A stretch of DNA of 64,000 nt from NCBI GenBank assembly GCA_902728285.1, contig CACVBU010001358.1:3147978-3211977 (forward strand). Direction: 5' to 3'. Positions 9,897-19,679 of this stretch are shown here, one piece after another. Made by a program: the position numbers and the translations under genes. This stretch comes from Clytia hemisphaerica (lineage: Eukaryota > Cnidaria > Hydrozoa > Leptothecata > Clytiidae). Position 1 is the stretch's first letter; each line of letters starts with the position of its first letter. The notes beneath the pieces are model-generated. The model was not told the origin of the DNA, searched no databases, and saw only the letters and a program-made list of their open reading frames with translations.

Positions 9897-10266
9897 GTTA
9901 GGTCTACACTGTAGGGCAGTTTTACTCAAAATTTATCGTAGAAGAAGATTCCGTAAAAATGGATTGCCCGTTTAAACCATGCCTTCGCCCGAATTAGAGA
10001 ATTCTGAACCCCTTGAAATCCCTCAGCAATTTCAACCGGGGCGGGAGCGGGCGTAAATTATAACCATGTAATTGCGTGCTAACACCCTCGGAACATAAGC
10101 GTGCAATTGAGAGGATTTCCCAGACTGTAAATGGCAAATCAATCAGATGTTGTGATCTGATTGACTAAAAAAAGAGCTGCTAGCTAAACAACGCAGCTAG
10201 CTTCACATAAAATATGAAAAGCAGCACTCAACCTATTAGTTAAATTAACACAATATAAGTACTTAC

Positions 10267-10341
10267 CCATGTCCTATAGTTCACAGCTAAAAGAACTTTT
10301 GAAATTATCCAGACCTTGACGTGACCAGTGACGCCCGCCAT
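10267..10341 (-). CDS. Possible first coding exon (25 codons)
   Basis: On the minus strand an ATG in good context (AATAATGGCGG) opens a frame of exactly 25 codons that ends at a strong donor (TGG then GTAAGTAC, complement of 10261-10266). The peptide begins MAGVTGHVKVW and is not recognised. No following exon could be identified downstream, where the DNA is filled by mobile elements. A MITE sits only 7 bp upstream of the ATG. It could be chance; confidence is low. Confidence 0.28.
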
Positions 10342-10348
10342 TATTGAT

Positions 10349-10924
10349 CAGTCAGGGACAGTCGCCTTATTAGGAGACGCCTCCTGATTAGGAGACCCGT
10401 CTCCTAATCAGGAGGTTCACGTCTCCTAATCAGGAGACGGGTGTAATTATCTCGTGAACGAGCAAGCTGCGCATGATTTGATTGCTCCCAATGGAAAGAG
10501 CACAAAAAATTGATTCCATATGGTGATTTTCAGAAAAATCCACCGGTGGAATCAATCACAATTCTAATAATCCATAAGAACCAATCAGAAGTAAGAATCT
10601 GTCTTCTGAACAAAAGCGTCTCAAAAAGAAAAATGGCGGACATGAAAAAAATCAAGAGGGGCTTCCTTGTAGTGCTTTATATTAGGATTGTGATCGATTG
10701 CACCGAGAAATTTTGATAATTTTTTTAAAACTTTACCAATTCGAGGCTGCTCTTTCCATTAAAACTAGTTTCAAAATGCGCGGAAAAGCCTAAAGCCCTT
10801 AAAATTGAGATCAAAGTTTTATGTCTCCTAATTAGGAGACGGGTCTCCTAATCAAGCGACCCCAAGCGACCTACATGTCTCCTAATCAGGAGGCGTCTCC
10901 TAATAAGGCGACTGTCCCTGACTG
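10349..10924. mobile_element. 576-bp TIR element with 5-bp duplication TTGAT
   Basis: The ends CAGTCAGGGACAGTCGCC (10349) and complement (ending 10924) extend as inverted repeats for about 48 bp. Direct duplications TTGAT lie at 10344-10348 and 10925-10929. Both subterminal regions carry several copies of the palindrome CTCCTAATCAGGAG and variants. The interior is noncoding. The same end type (CAGTC-GGGA) and duplication length as the 4349-10127 element suggest the same superfamily. Confidence 0.82.
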
Positions 10925-10929
10925 TTGAT

Positions 10930-11535
10930 CCACTGTTGTCTAGGTCAGTCAGGTACCTGAATAACCTACTACAAAAGGTGTAATAGATATACTATTACTC
11001 CATAATAGGTAATATATAATATATAATTCAAACCTGTACTTTTGAATTGGTAAAAAGCGTTGGCTAGGGTACGTATTACGTTTTATTACGCCCTTTCTAT
11101 CATACGCATTATACATTATACAAAAAATGCAGTCGGGTCCAGTCGGGTCTACCATTTCTCGACCTATGATGATGGCATGGATGTCGTTGGTCATTGGTCT
11201 GTTGGTGTGGTGTTCAGTTTTCTTCGTGTTATTGTTGGCTTAGGTGTTTTGTTTGTTTTCTTAACTTGTGTGTTGAGTTTTAAATAAAGGTGTTAGCCAT
11301 GTCTATTCTGACAGCAGAAAAAGGGGGGGGGGACCAAGAGCAGCCGCCGGCAGATTTTTTTGAAATAGACTATCTGATCTTTATTCCCAGGAGAGTAAAT
11401 TTTATGGATAAATCTAGGTAGGAGAGACTTTCCTCAAAACACCCAGGTAAAATCCAGGGGTCACCTTAAAGACATCTGCTCTTAAAATCCAGAAGCTTTT
11501 CCAGGGAGCTTCATAATTTTCTTAAAAGGTCTCAT
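10930..11535. other. Noncoding stretch
   Basis: No recognisable gene or mobile element. A 75-codon open frame at 11060-11287 has no recognisable domain and I do not call it a gene. There is a G run at 11325-11333. Confidence 0.4.
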
Positions 11536-12135
11536 TTTCTAGGACCCAATCGATGAAATCGATACGGGAAATCAATCGATAATAATCTATAGTGATCGAT
11601 AACTAATCGATAAACAATCGATACTAAGACTTTACGTTCTTATCGATTGGATTCGATTGTTATCGATTGATATCGATTAACATGGCGTCCTCCAGCTTTT
11701 TGGTCCCCCCTAATAAGAGCTAAAATCCCCCATCTGGCCTTTTCCCCCCACCTGTCTTTAAAATTTGTGCTCCCCCCAATTGGGAAATCCCCCTAGCCGT
11801 ATTGTATAAGGGTTACGAAGTGATGATCCAGACTCGCCTCAATTCGCAAGCTACTATAGCAAAAAAAAGACTCTCAAAATCCCTAGAAAGACAGGCTCAT
11901 AAGCCTGAATGCCCAAACACACCAGGAAGGTCTTTATTTATCCTATTACTCCCCCCACTAGGTGGAGGACTGAATATACCCCCTATTCGCCTTTCTCCCC
12001 CCATCAAGCTTGAAAATTTCACTTCCCCCCTGGCACCAAAATCTGATTCCCCCCCATCTTCCTGGGGGGGGGGATGATCCCATGATTAATCGCTGATTGC
12101 TTTCGATTGTTATCGATTAATATCGATTTCTTTAT
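11536..12135. repeat. ATCGAT-rich tract split by a poly-C-rich insert
   Basis: 11540-11680 and 12100-12131 are rich in ATCGAT. The string TTCGATTGTTATCGATT occurs as a direct repeat at about 11653 and 12104. Between them, about 11690-12075 holds many runs of 5-9 C with degenerate direct repeats (C6, then AAAATTT, then C6). This looks like an insertion into the ATCGAT tract, but no terminal inverted repeats were found. Confidence 0.45.
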
Positions 12136-12822
12136 ATTCGCTAAAAACGCAACCTTACCGTGGTTTTTCTAATTTAACCCGTGGCAATAAATAATTATCT
12201 TCGACGCTACGTGTGAAAAACTAGACAGTTACATCAATATGCCTTCTTACCTGTCTTTAAAAATATAGATAAAAGTAATCACGGAAAAGGACGCGAAAAA
12301 AAAAAGACATAAGTGTGAGAACAGAGTAATCAAACTCGTTAGAAAAAGTACCATTAGAAGTCATAAAAAACTAACCTGAATAAATGCAGTCGAAATTCCA
12401 GAGAACTTCATAAATTCCCCAAACAACATTACATTACTATGTCAAACTCCCATCACATAAATTTTACAATTACGTCAGAGTAGACTACGCTCGCCACCGA
12501 AGAGGTTTATTTGGAAAGGGTAATTATATTTTATTGCTCGCTTCTTTTTTAAAGATTCGCCGGGTTGGAAAAGTATGAATTTCTTTGTACATATTTTACC
12601 TACCCCAAATATTTAGGAGGCTGAGTTTTAAACGAATCGTCAAGTTGAAACGAACGATAAATTTATCAAGGTCTGTTTTATTTACCCCCTGGTGACTTAA
12701 CAAAACAGACTTAACTCGATGTTACAATCCAATTATTGAAAGTTTGTGTCGGCCTTTTTATAATGAGCAAGACATACGTTCTCTGATTACGCAATTTTCA
12801 TATTGACATTTTCGAGGCATTT
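12136..12822. other. Noncoding AT-rich stretch
   Basis: I see no gene, RNA or complete repeat here, up to the left end of the ISL2EU transposon. Confidence 0.45.
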
Positions 12823-13192
12823 TACACTCTTCTCAAGATGTTTTCGCTCGGCATGAAAACGAGGCCAGAAATGATAAAAATCAAAACAAACTTTTTTTCT
12901 AGCGGGAAATCTTATAAATTCCCATAACAGTTTACAAAATATTGTATGTCTTCTTTTCCCTTTTCTTTTCTCATTCCTTTGAATTTTTCTTATTATTTAT
13001 TCTTTATATGTTTACACGAGATATTGTGTATGAAAATAATATGCTTTCTTTTGTGAGAAAATTGATCTTTCTGTGAAGTTTTTATGGAATATAAAAAAAA
13101 CTGAATTTAGTGTTTGTTTATAGAAGAAAAAACCAAGATGAGTAAAGATTTTCAGTGAATAGAAACAAAATTTTATGTGTCTGTAGTTAAAA

Positions 13193-14722
13193 ATGGCTTC
13201 TGAGGAGTATGCTGGATCGTCTGCTACGCGACCTGGAAAAGTTTTGAAAGGAGGAAAAGGTGCATATTGTTGTATACCCGAATGCAAGAGCAGCTTTTAT
13301 AACAGTGACATGACCAAAACTGAAATTGGATTTTTCAAGATCCCAACTAACCCTAAACGAAATCAAGAATGGAAACGAATCATTTACCGGTATCGACGAA
13401 AGGGAGGAAAAGATAAGTTCAAAATCACATCTACAACAGTTATCTGTGAATTTCATTTTAAAGCAGAGGACATTAAAGTCACCCTTGGAACACGTAAAAA
13501 GGTTTTAAGGAAAGGAGCAATACCAAGAGTGTTTTCTTTTAAAAAGCCGAAACAAGTAACATCAAGAAAATCACCTAAAAAACGTTTATCCAAAATTTTC
13601 GACGATCCTGCTTGTAATACGATTCAAAAGGAGCCAGAGAATAGAAACGTCAATGATATAAACAATGAAGTAAACGAGATCAATGAACTGAAACAAAGAA
13701 TTGAGGAACTTGAACAAGAAAATTTATCTTTAAAACTTGAAGTAGAAGAACTAAAGAAAAATTTTTACAATTATGATAACATTTCAAAAGATAAGAAATT
13801 CTTCAAATCGGAAACAGGGCTAACGGTGGAAAATTTTACAGAGTTGCTATCACTCCTGGATGTCAAAGAAAACTGTGAAAATATCAAATTCTATGATTCT
13901 AAATTGAAAGGAGCTGACGACATAACTTTGCCCCCAGGTAACAAGAAACCAGGTCCAAAGGTCAAATTGTCTGCAGAAGATCAGCTCTTACTTGTACTGT
14001 CATGGCTGAAAGGAGGATTTAATCTGAAACATTGTTCTTGGTTATTTAACTTGTCAGTACCCTCAACATCAAGGTACATAATCACTTGGATCAACCTGAT
14101 GTATTTCACCCTTGGTTCAATACCAATATGGCCTTCTAAGCTACAGATAAAGGAAACTATGCCAATATCGTTCAAAGAACTTTATCCCAAAACAAGATGT
14201 ATTGTAGACTGTACTGAATTATTTTGCCAAAGACCATCTTCACTGGCAACTCAAAGTAACATGTACTCTCAATATAAAAGTCACGTAACTTATAAAGGTT
14301 TGATTGGTATCGCCCCTTCAGGATCAATTACTTTTGTCAGTCAACTTTATGAAGGGTCAATCTCTGATAAAGAAATCGTTGATCGATCAGGATTATTGAA
14401 TAAAAGTTTTTGGGAAGAAGGAGATTCCTTGATGGCTGATCGTGGTTTTACAATTAAAGAGCTTTTGGATCCTTTGAAGGTTGAACTCAATATCCCTGCC
14501 TTTCTAGAGGGAAGGACACAGTTTACAACTGAAGAAGTTAAAGAAAGCCAGACAATAGCTTCAGTTAGAATACATGTAGAGCGAGCTATTCAACGTGTTA
14601 AAAAATTTCGGCAAATTAGAAACGAGATACCACTAGCCTTACATGGTTCAATAAACCAAATCTGGACAGTAGCCTGTTTGCTATGCAATTTCATGTCACC
14701 ATTGATTCAAAAAGATTATTAA
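13193..14722 (+). CDS. ISL2EU transposase, THAP plus DDE domain
   Basis: 509 residues from an ATG in good context. It cuts and rejoins the transposon ends. N-terminal THAP zinc finger: C27, C31, W60, C85, H88 and the closing AIPRVF (109-114). A coiled coil follows at about 162-190 (ELKQRIEELEQENL), probably for dimerisation. The helix-turn-helix-like region at 260-310 precedes a DDE_Tnp_4 catalytic core with D339 (VDCTE), D416 (ADRGF) and E463 (HVERAI); SDKEI at 391-405 is also typical. The frame is uninterrupted and all three catalytic acids are present. The stop at 14722 lies 558 bp from the end of the convergent partner gene. Confidence 0.92.
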   Translation: MASEEYAGSSATRPGKVLKGGKGAYCCIPECKSSFYNSDMTKTEIGFFKIPTNPKRNQEWKRIIYRYRRKGGKDKFKITSTTVICEFHFKAEDIKVTLGTRKKVLRKGAIPRVFSFKKPKQVTSRKSPKKRLSKIFDDPACNTIQKEPENRNVNDINNEVNEINELKQRIEELEQENLSLKLEVEELKKNFYNYDNISKDKKFFKSETGLTVENFTELLSLLDVKENCENIKFYDSKLKGADDITLPPGNKKPGPKVKLSAEDQLLLVLSWLKGGFNLKHCSWLFNLSVPSTSRYIITWINLMYFTLGSIPIWPSKLQIKETMPISFKELYPKTRCIVDCTELFCQRPSSLATQSNMYSQYKSHVTYKGLIGIAPSGSITFVSQLYEGSISDKEIVDRSGLLNKSFWEEGDSLMADRGFTIKELLDPLKVELNIPAFLEGRTQFTTEEVKESQTIASVRIHVERAIQRVKKFRQIRNEIPLALHGSINQIWTVACLLCNFMSPLIQKDY

Positions 14723-15280
14723 GAAATTAAAACATTAACAGTTATTTACGTAGCTCAATAATATGTCTTTTTGTTTTAAGGTTCTTTTGATAAAATTTGA
14801 TTATTTTTGCAAAATCTTATTGCTTATGATTCTACTTTCACAGTTTTCTTAATTGATACCACAGGTTTTTATCAAATGAAATAATAATCAAAAAAGTTTT
14901 GCCTAAGCTGGCCTAAGCCTTCCTTCCATGGTCGTGAGTCACAATTGTAATTTAAGGGTTTTTTCTAATCAACAATGAAAATTGAAGTGAATTTATTTTC
15001 AAGACTTCCTCTTAGATTTTTTTATAAAGTTTTACTCAAGACCATATCAGGTGGATGCAGGCAACATTTAAAATCTTTTTAGAGAGCTTTCGTTTTGGTA
15101 GGTCTAGAACTGAATACTCTCTTTGAAAATCAGAAAAAGGTTTATGCAAAATAACTAGAGAATATACAATATGTAAAATGCTGTAAAAATGAAGAGTTTC
15201 TCATAAAAAGCTTATAAATAATCAAAACAAAATATTCAAACAATAGGTCTTTTATGGTACACTCTAAATATTGAATATTA
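14723..15280. other. Convergent 3' intergenic region inside ISL2EU
   Basis: Noncoding AT-rich DNA between the two convergent genes of the transposon. It must hold the 3' ends of both transcripts. No other element was seen. Confidence 0.5.
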
Positions 15281-16940
15281 TTAAAGATGTTTTAACAAAT
15301 ATTGTTTGTAGAACTTATTTAGCTTGGTCACAAGATTCCGAAAATATGGCTCATCAAACTCTGTTCTCACTATCATCAATCCTTTATAGGTGTAGACAAC
15401 AAAGTAGCAATATGATAATTGGGATAGCCCCATAGCCAATTGAATTTGACTGTAGTAACCAAATTTATGTTGCTTTTTTAAAAAAGGTTTCCCATTTTCG
15501 TCTTTTCCAACATAGAAAGTTTCATCCTTTAATAACATATCAGGGGTTGAATTCCTTTTTGTTTTTGGGCATTTGATTTCAATAAGTCCAGGAGAATCCT
15601 CGTTTTGATCAATAATTAAGCCATCAGGACTTGCTGCAAGCCAAAACAAAAAAGGTTGTACTACAATTCCAGTTTCTCGAATTTCAATTTTTCGTTTCAA
15701 AGTGTAAGACATGTATTTTTCAAATTTTTCCCTGGCCACTGGCTCAAATTTTCGACCAAATTCAAACAAATCTTTCAAGAAATTGGATATGGGCTTTTTT
15801 TTGCCACAAAAGTCGTTTACTAATGTTTCAAAATTCCTCTTGCGAATTAAAACTTTGTGACAGCTGCTTGAAGTGATTCTATTTTCTCGCTCTTTATGCC
15901 AAGCCTCATTCAAAGCTTGTCCAATGGTGTTTTGTTCAATTTCTCGACATTTTTCTACAGTCTCTGGAAATATTTTAGATAATGTTGACAGTTCTGAATA
16001 GTTCAGTAAGCCCCAGTCTTTTGGAAAGTAAGGACTTTTTGTGTTTATTACATTAATGGGTAAGAAAATATCTTCAATTACTTCTCTTCTTTCCACTGAA
16101 GCCTTGATACCAGCAAGGTTTGTGATGACCACAAAATTCTGTTCAAATACACCCAGTTGGTAAGATAAAGGACTTCCTGTAAAAAAATCACCGAAAGTTG
16201 TTGGTGTTGCCCCCAATGAAAAATTCATAGTGTGTGCATATCCTATTCTTTGGTCCTGTTGAAGAAGGTTCAAATGGGCTTTGGCAGCCCTATGTACCAA
16301 ATTGTCAATTTTTGTGTTAATACGTGGGTTGTAAAGAGTGCTTGAAACACCTCTGCTGTTTCCTTTTCGAATAGAAATGTCCATGACCGCCTCAGGATAC
16401 TTTAACTTGTCCGAGGGGTGGGTTCCCCATTGCCGTGGCCCGCTTGTGCAGGCAATATCCTCAGGAACTGTCTTTATCTCACGTAACGAAAAATCTGCTA
16501 GTTCAAATAACAGAGCCATTATATGATTGCAATACGAAGAATTGCCTGCAGCACAATCACACGTTCCACTGAAAACTTCTCCATTAAGTCTATTTAGAAC
16601 AACTTCCAAATGTTTTTTTTTCTTGTATCATGCTCGATCTACATTCAGCTTTGACAGTAAAAAATAGTGAGGAAGTCTTTGTATACATTTGATCTTTTAT
16701 AACATATCCTTCGTTTTTGAATTTTAAACCTTGATCTCTTGTTTTGATGATTGATCGTGCATTTTTGCCACTCTTTTGTCGATGTAATTCGATCTCTCTT
16801 TTTGTAAACAAAGGAAGATTAGTTAAATCTTTAGTCCATTCAATGTTTTGTTCTTTTTCAACAATAATTTCAAAAGATCTTTCAGTGTTTTGAAGAAGTT
16901 CATCCAAAAGCTCTTGAACAGCACCGCTTTCGTTCGCCAT
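15281..16940 (-). CDS. ISL2EU second protein: SWIM zinc finger plus YqaJ nuclease (one frameshift)
   Basis: Starts at the ATG at 16940 (MANESGAVQELL). The first 110 or so codons are uncharacterised. The frame breaks in a run of nine A at about 16611-16619, and the next frame continues from there to 15281. It has a SWIM-type zinc finger (CDCAAGNSSYCNH) near the start of the second part and a YqaJ/lambda-exonuclease domain in its C-terminal half: RITSSSCHKV, GRKFEPVAREKF, SPDGLI, GLIEIKCP and YYSQIQLAM, holding the metal-binding Asp, the Glu-x-Lys and the Gln motif. About 557 residues if the frameshift is ignored. The role in transposition is not established; a 5'-3' exonuclease in end processing or repair is inference. 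Confidence 0.88.
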
Positions 16941-17014
16941 TTTGTATAATGTTTACAAAATATCATTGCTGGCCTCGTTTTCATGCCGCGCAAAAACATC
17001 TCGAGAAGAGTGTA

Positions 17015-17306
17015 TTCAAGAAAAAAAAAGATTAAAAACAAGACAAAAAATTCTTGTCCAATATTTTGTCAAATAATTCTTATTTTAAGAACGAATTGTT
17101 ATTAGAACACACATTCTTGAAACTAGACTAAGATTTCTTATTAGAATCAAGAGCAGGAAAAGTAGATTCAAGAAGAAAAAAGCTATACATGTAAACTGTT
17201 TATTTATTTGTATTAAGAGCAACATGTGGGGACAAACTCCTATTACAATAAAGATATACAAATATATAAATCCTTTATATATACAAAAATAAGAGTTGAG
17301 AACTAA
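17015..17306. other. Noncoding AT-rich stretch
   Basis: Nothing recognisable between the ISL2EU right end and the next MITE. Confidence 0.4.
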
Positions 17307-17308
17307 TA

Positions 17309-17500
17309 CACATTTTTTATAAGCAACCGAGTTGCTAAGGGCTTGCAATATTTTTCCTTATAGCAATGAAACTTTAAGAAAAAAGCCTTGAAAAGCTTCG
17401 AAAAAATTTTAAGCAACCTTGCAAACAAATTTGGGCCTTCAAAAAATCCTCAGCAACTCCAGGCCTGATCCCAAAATTGGAGTTGCTTATAAAAAATGTG
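17309..17500. mobile_element. 192-bp MITE with TA duplication
   Basis: The ends CACATTTTTTATAAGCAAC and complement are flanked by TA (17307-17308, 17501-17502). The interior is rich in GCAAC/GTTGC motifs. Noncoding; Tc1/mariner-type by target. Confidence 0.75.
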
Positions 17501-17830
17501 TAGCTTTACAGAGTTCCGAGTAGAGTTCCAATTCATGGAACGGTTCTCTCATTTAAAGTTGAAAAGAGTTAACTTCACTCAATTTAAAATTATTATCTAT
17601 ATATTAATAGCCGTAGTCTGTGTGTCATTTTGTTTGTTTGTGTGTCACTTTCGTTTTCGCAAGCAATGTTTTGTTCTTTCAAAAGATGACTTTTGCTTCT
17701 TGCTCCACAAATGTGTTAAATCAGATTCGCGCCGTTTTATAAATACTTTGTTTTGATTGATAGACTTTTTCTTTTTTGGACCTACCTCCGGGTGCCCCGG
17801 TGGAGGTCCTATGAATTAACCCATGTCCCG

Positions 17831-17880
17831 TTCGTTCGTTCGTTCGTTCGTTCGTTCGTTCGTTCGTTCGTCCGTCCGTC
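17831..17880. repeat. TTCG microsatellite
   Basis: Ten perfect TTCG units (17831-17870) followed by TCCGTCCGTC. Confidence 0.95.
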
Positions 17881-17899
17881 TGTTACCAGCTTTTCTCAG

Positions 17900-19290
17900 G
17901 ATTGGCTCATTAGTTTTTTTTGATTTTTGGCACAATGATGCAAAATGGTAATGCCCAAAATGTGACGGAGCCCGATTTTCGAAAAAAAATCATTTCCGGC
18001 CGAAAATGCCGGAAATATGCCGGAAAAACCGGTTTTTTGGCACTTTCTCAAGATTTCATCATTAGTTTTTTCTGATTTTTTGCAAAAAGATGCGTATTAG
18101 CAATGCCCAAAACTTGGCCGAGTCCGATTTTTGAGAAAAAATCTTTTCCGGTCGAAAATGCCGGAAATATGCCGGAAATCGCCATTTTTGCAGATTTTCA
18201 TCGGACTTTTTCCTTATATTTCGTTGTTTTTTCACACAAAAACATTATTAATAGCAATACCCACCATGAAGCATGGTTCAATCGTCAATAGAACTGAGTT
18301 TTGAAGCCGGAACTTTCTAAAAATCGCCGGAGCAGCCCATTTTCGCCGGAAAAACGGTATTTCTTGATTTTCTCGAGCTGTACTTTATATTTTTTTATGA
18401 AATTTTGCACACTGATGCAAAATGATAATACCTAAAATGTGAGGAAGCCCGATTTTCGAAAAACATTTTTTTTCGGCCGAAAAAGCCGGAAATATGCCGG
18501 AAATACTGGTTTTTTGGCATTTTCTCGAGATTTTATCATTAGTTTTTTCTGATTTTTTGAACAAAGATGCGTATTAACAATGCCCAAAACATGGCCGAGT
18601 CCGATTTTTGAGAAAAATTTCTTTCCGGCTGAAAATGCCTAAAATATGCCGGAAATCGCCGTTTTCTGGGTTTTCATTGGGCTTTTTCCTTTTAAATGGT
18701 TGTTTTTTCATTCAAACACATTATTAATAGCAATGTCCACCATCAAGCATGTTTCAATTTTCAATAAAATTGAATTTTGAAGCCGGAACTATTTAAAAAT
18801 CTCCGGAACAACCTATTTTCGCTGGAAAGACAGTATTTCTTGAATTTCTCGAGCTGTACTTTATATTTTTTTATGGAATTTTTCACACTGATGCAAAATG
18901 ATAATATCTAAAATGTGACGGAGCTCGATTTTCGAAAAACATTTTTTCCGGCCGAAAATGCCGGGAATATGCCGGAAAAACCGGTTTTTTGACATTTCCT
19001 CGAATTTTCATCTATTGATTTTTTCTGAATTTTTGCATTTTTTGCGTATTCGCAATTCTCAAATCATGGCCGAGTTCGATTTTTGAGAAAAATCTCTTCC
19101 GGTGGAAAATACCGGAAATCGCCATTTTTGCAGATTTTCATTGAATTTTTTCCTTATATTTCCAATTTTTTTCACACAAAAACATTATTGACAACAATGC
19201 TCACCATCAAGTATGATTCAATTGCCAATAAAACTGATTTTTGCGACCAGAACTTTCTATTTATTTTTTCCTTACAACCCTTTTCCTCTC
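17900..19290. repeat. 476-bp tandem satellite, about three copies
   Basis: The marker GATGCAAAATG recurs at 17937, 18414 and 18890, giving periods of 477 and 476 bp. Each unit is itself composite: the block with GCCGGAAATATGCCGG occurs twice per unit in variant form (for example around 18010 and 18155). Divergence grows to the right, and the third unit is the most degraded. Noncoding. Confidence 0.85.
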
Positions 19291-19620
19291 CCCCCCCCCC
19301 ATCAACAATCAATGATGAATTTTTTGCGTTATGCATTTTCTGACTGATTTTTTTCATTTTTCTCCTCGCATTGCTATCTAACTCTCATCATCAGGTAGGT
19401 CCATTCAGCATCTAGCTTGTTTTATTTCTTTTTTTTGTTTTATGTTTTCGAATGTAATTAACGACCTTATTTGATTTGAGACATTCGAATTCTTTTCAAA
19501 ACAAAAGAAATCTTTTAAACAGAATCTCTGTTAAAGAAAAGAACAATTATAAAATAAAGCACAAGAATCACAAGACTGTCATTTGTGTAAAAACCAGGCG
19601 GGTCGCTCAAGGCCGCGCAA

Positions 19621-19657
19621 CTTTGGTAGGATTTGTTGGCTTCAAATCCTACCAAAG
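19621..19657. other. Perfect 15-bp hairpin
   Basis: CTTTGGTAGGATTTG, loop TTGGCTT, then the exact complement. It lies 10 bases before CTAG, consistent with a Helitron 3' end; it may instead be an unrelated structure. Confidence 0.8.
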
Positions 19658-19679
19658 AGATTGACCTCTAGCCTTCGGC

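Larger units (their letters stand above)
4349..10127. mobile_element. TIR transposon (hAT5-like?), 5-bp duplication, with nested insertions
   Basis: The ends are perfect inverted repeats over about 42 bp starting CAGTCTGGGAAATCC (from 4349, and complement ending 10127), flanked by TAAAT at 4344-4348 and 10128-10132. Homology of the arms continues imperfectly to 4565 and 9897, ending with TGTAGACCTAA. Subterminal copies of the motif AAGCGTGCAATTG occur several times in both arms and could be transposase-binding sites. A LINE (about 4886-8916) and a MITE (8917-9650) are inside. Subtracting them leaves a core of about 1 kb with no transposase, so it was non-autonomous. CAGxx ends with 5-bp duplications resemble the hAT5 group, but this is inference. 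Confidence 0.7.
12825..17012. mobile_element. ISL2EU transposon, near complete (4.19 kb)
   Basis: Inverted ends of about 55 bp start CACTCTTCTC-AGATGTTTT and contain CGGCATGAAAACGAGGCCAG (12825 onward, complement to 17012), flanked by TA on both sides. Two convergent genes fill it: a THAP-domain DDE transposase on the plus strand and a SWIM-YqaJ nuclease on the minus strand. This pairing is known for ISL2EU elements, a branch of the PIF/Harbinger-ISL2EU-Spy group. Only one coding lesion was found (a frameshift in an A9 run of the nuclease gene), so the copy is recent and possibly active if that base is an assembly error. Confidence 0.85.
17596..19671 (+). mobile_element. Candidate non-autonomous Helitron carrying a satellite array
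   Basis: The left end TCTATATATTAATAG, preceded by A, resembles Helitron 5' termini (TC start). The right end has a perfect 15-bp hairpin (19621-19635 with 19643-19657, loop of 7), then 10 bases, then CTAG, which fits the CTRR rule. The base after CTAG is C rather than the usual T, so the call is tentative. The interior has a short CCGG-rich hairpin (17779-17810), a TTCG microsatellite and a 476-bp satellite. No Rep/helicase coding. Confidence 0.4.

Noticed and set aside
4349..10127. Polinton/Maverick-size element
   Set aside because: There is no polymerase, integrase or capsid gene, the duplication is 5 bp, and most of the length is a nested LINE and MITE.
10349..10924. CRISPR-like array from repeated CTCCTAATCAGGAG
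   Set aside because: The repeats are palindromic, irregularly spaced, confined to the two ends of a TIR element, and there are no spacers of constant length or cas genes.
11802..12077. Proline-rich protein (91 codons)
   Set aside because: The prolines come from poly-C runs in a repeat tract; no domain and no splice context.
13193..14722. Domesticated host THAP gene
   Set aside because: Complete TIRs with TA flanks and the convergent YqaJ partner show that it is part of a transposon.
17496..17756. Small membrane-protein gene (86 codons, hydrophobic middle)
   Set aside because: It overlaps a MITE end and the proposed Helitron start, the hydrophobic stretch comes from TTTGTTTG-type low complexity, and there is no gene context.
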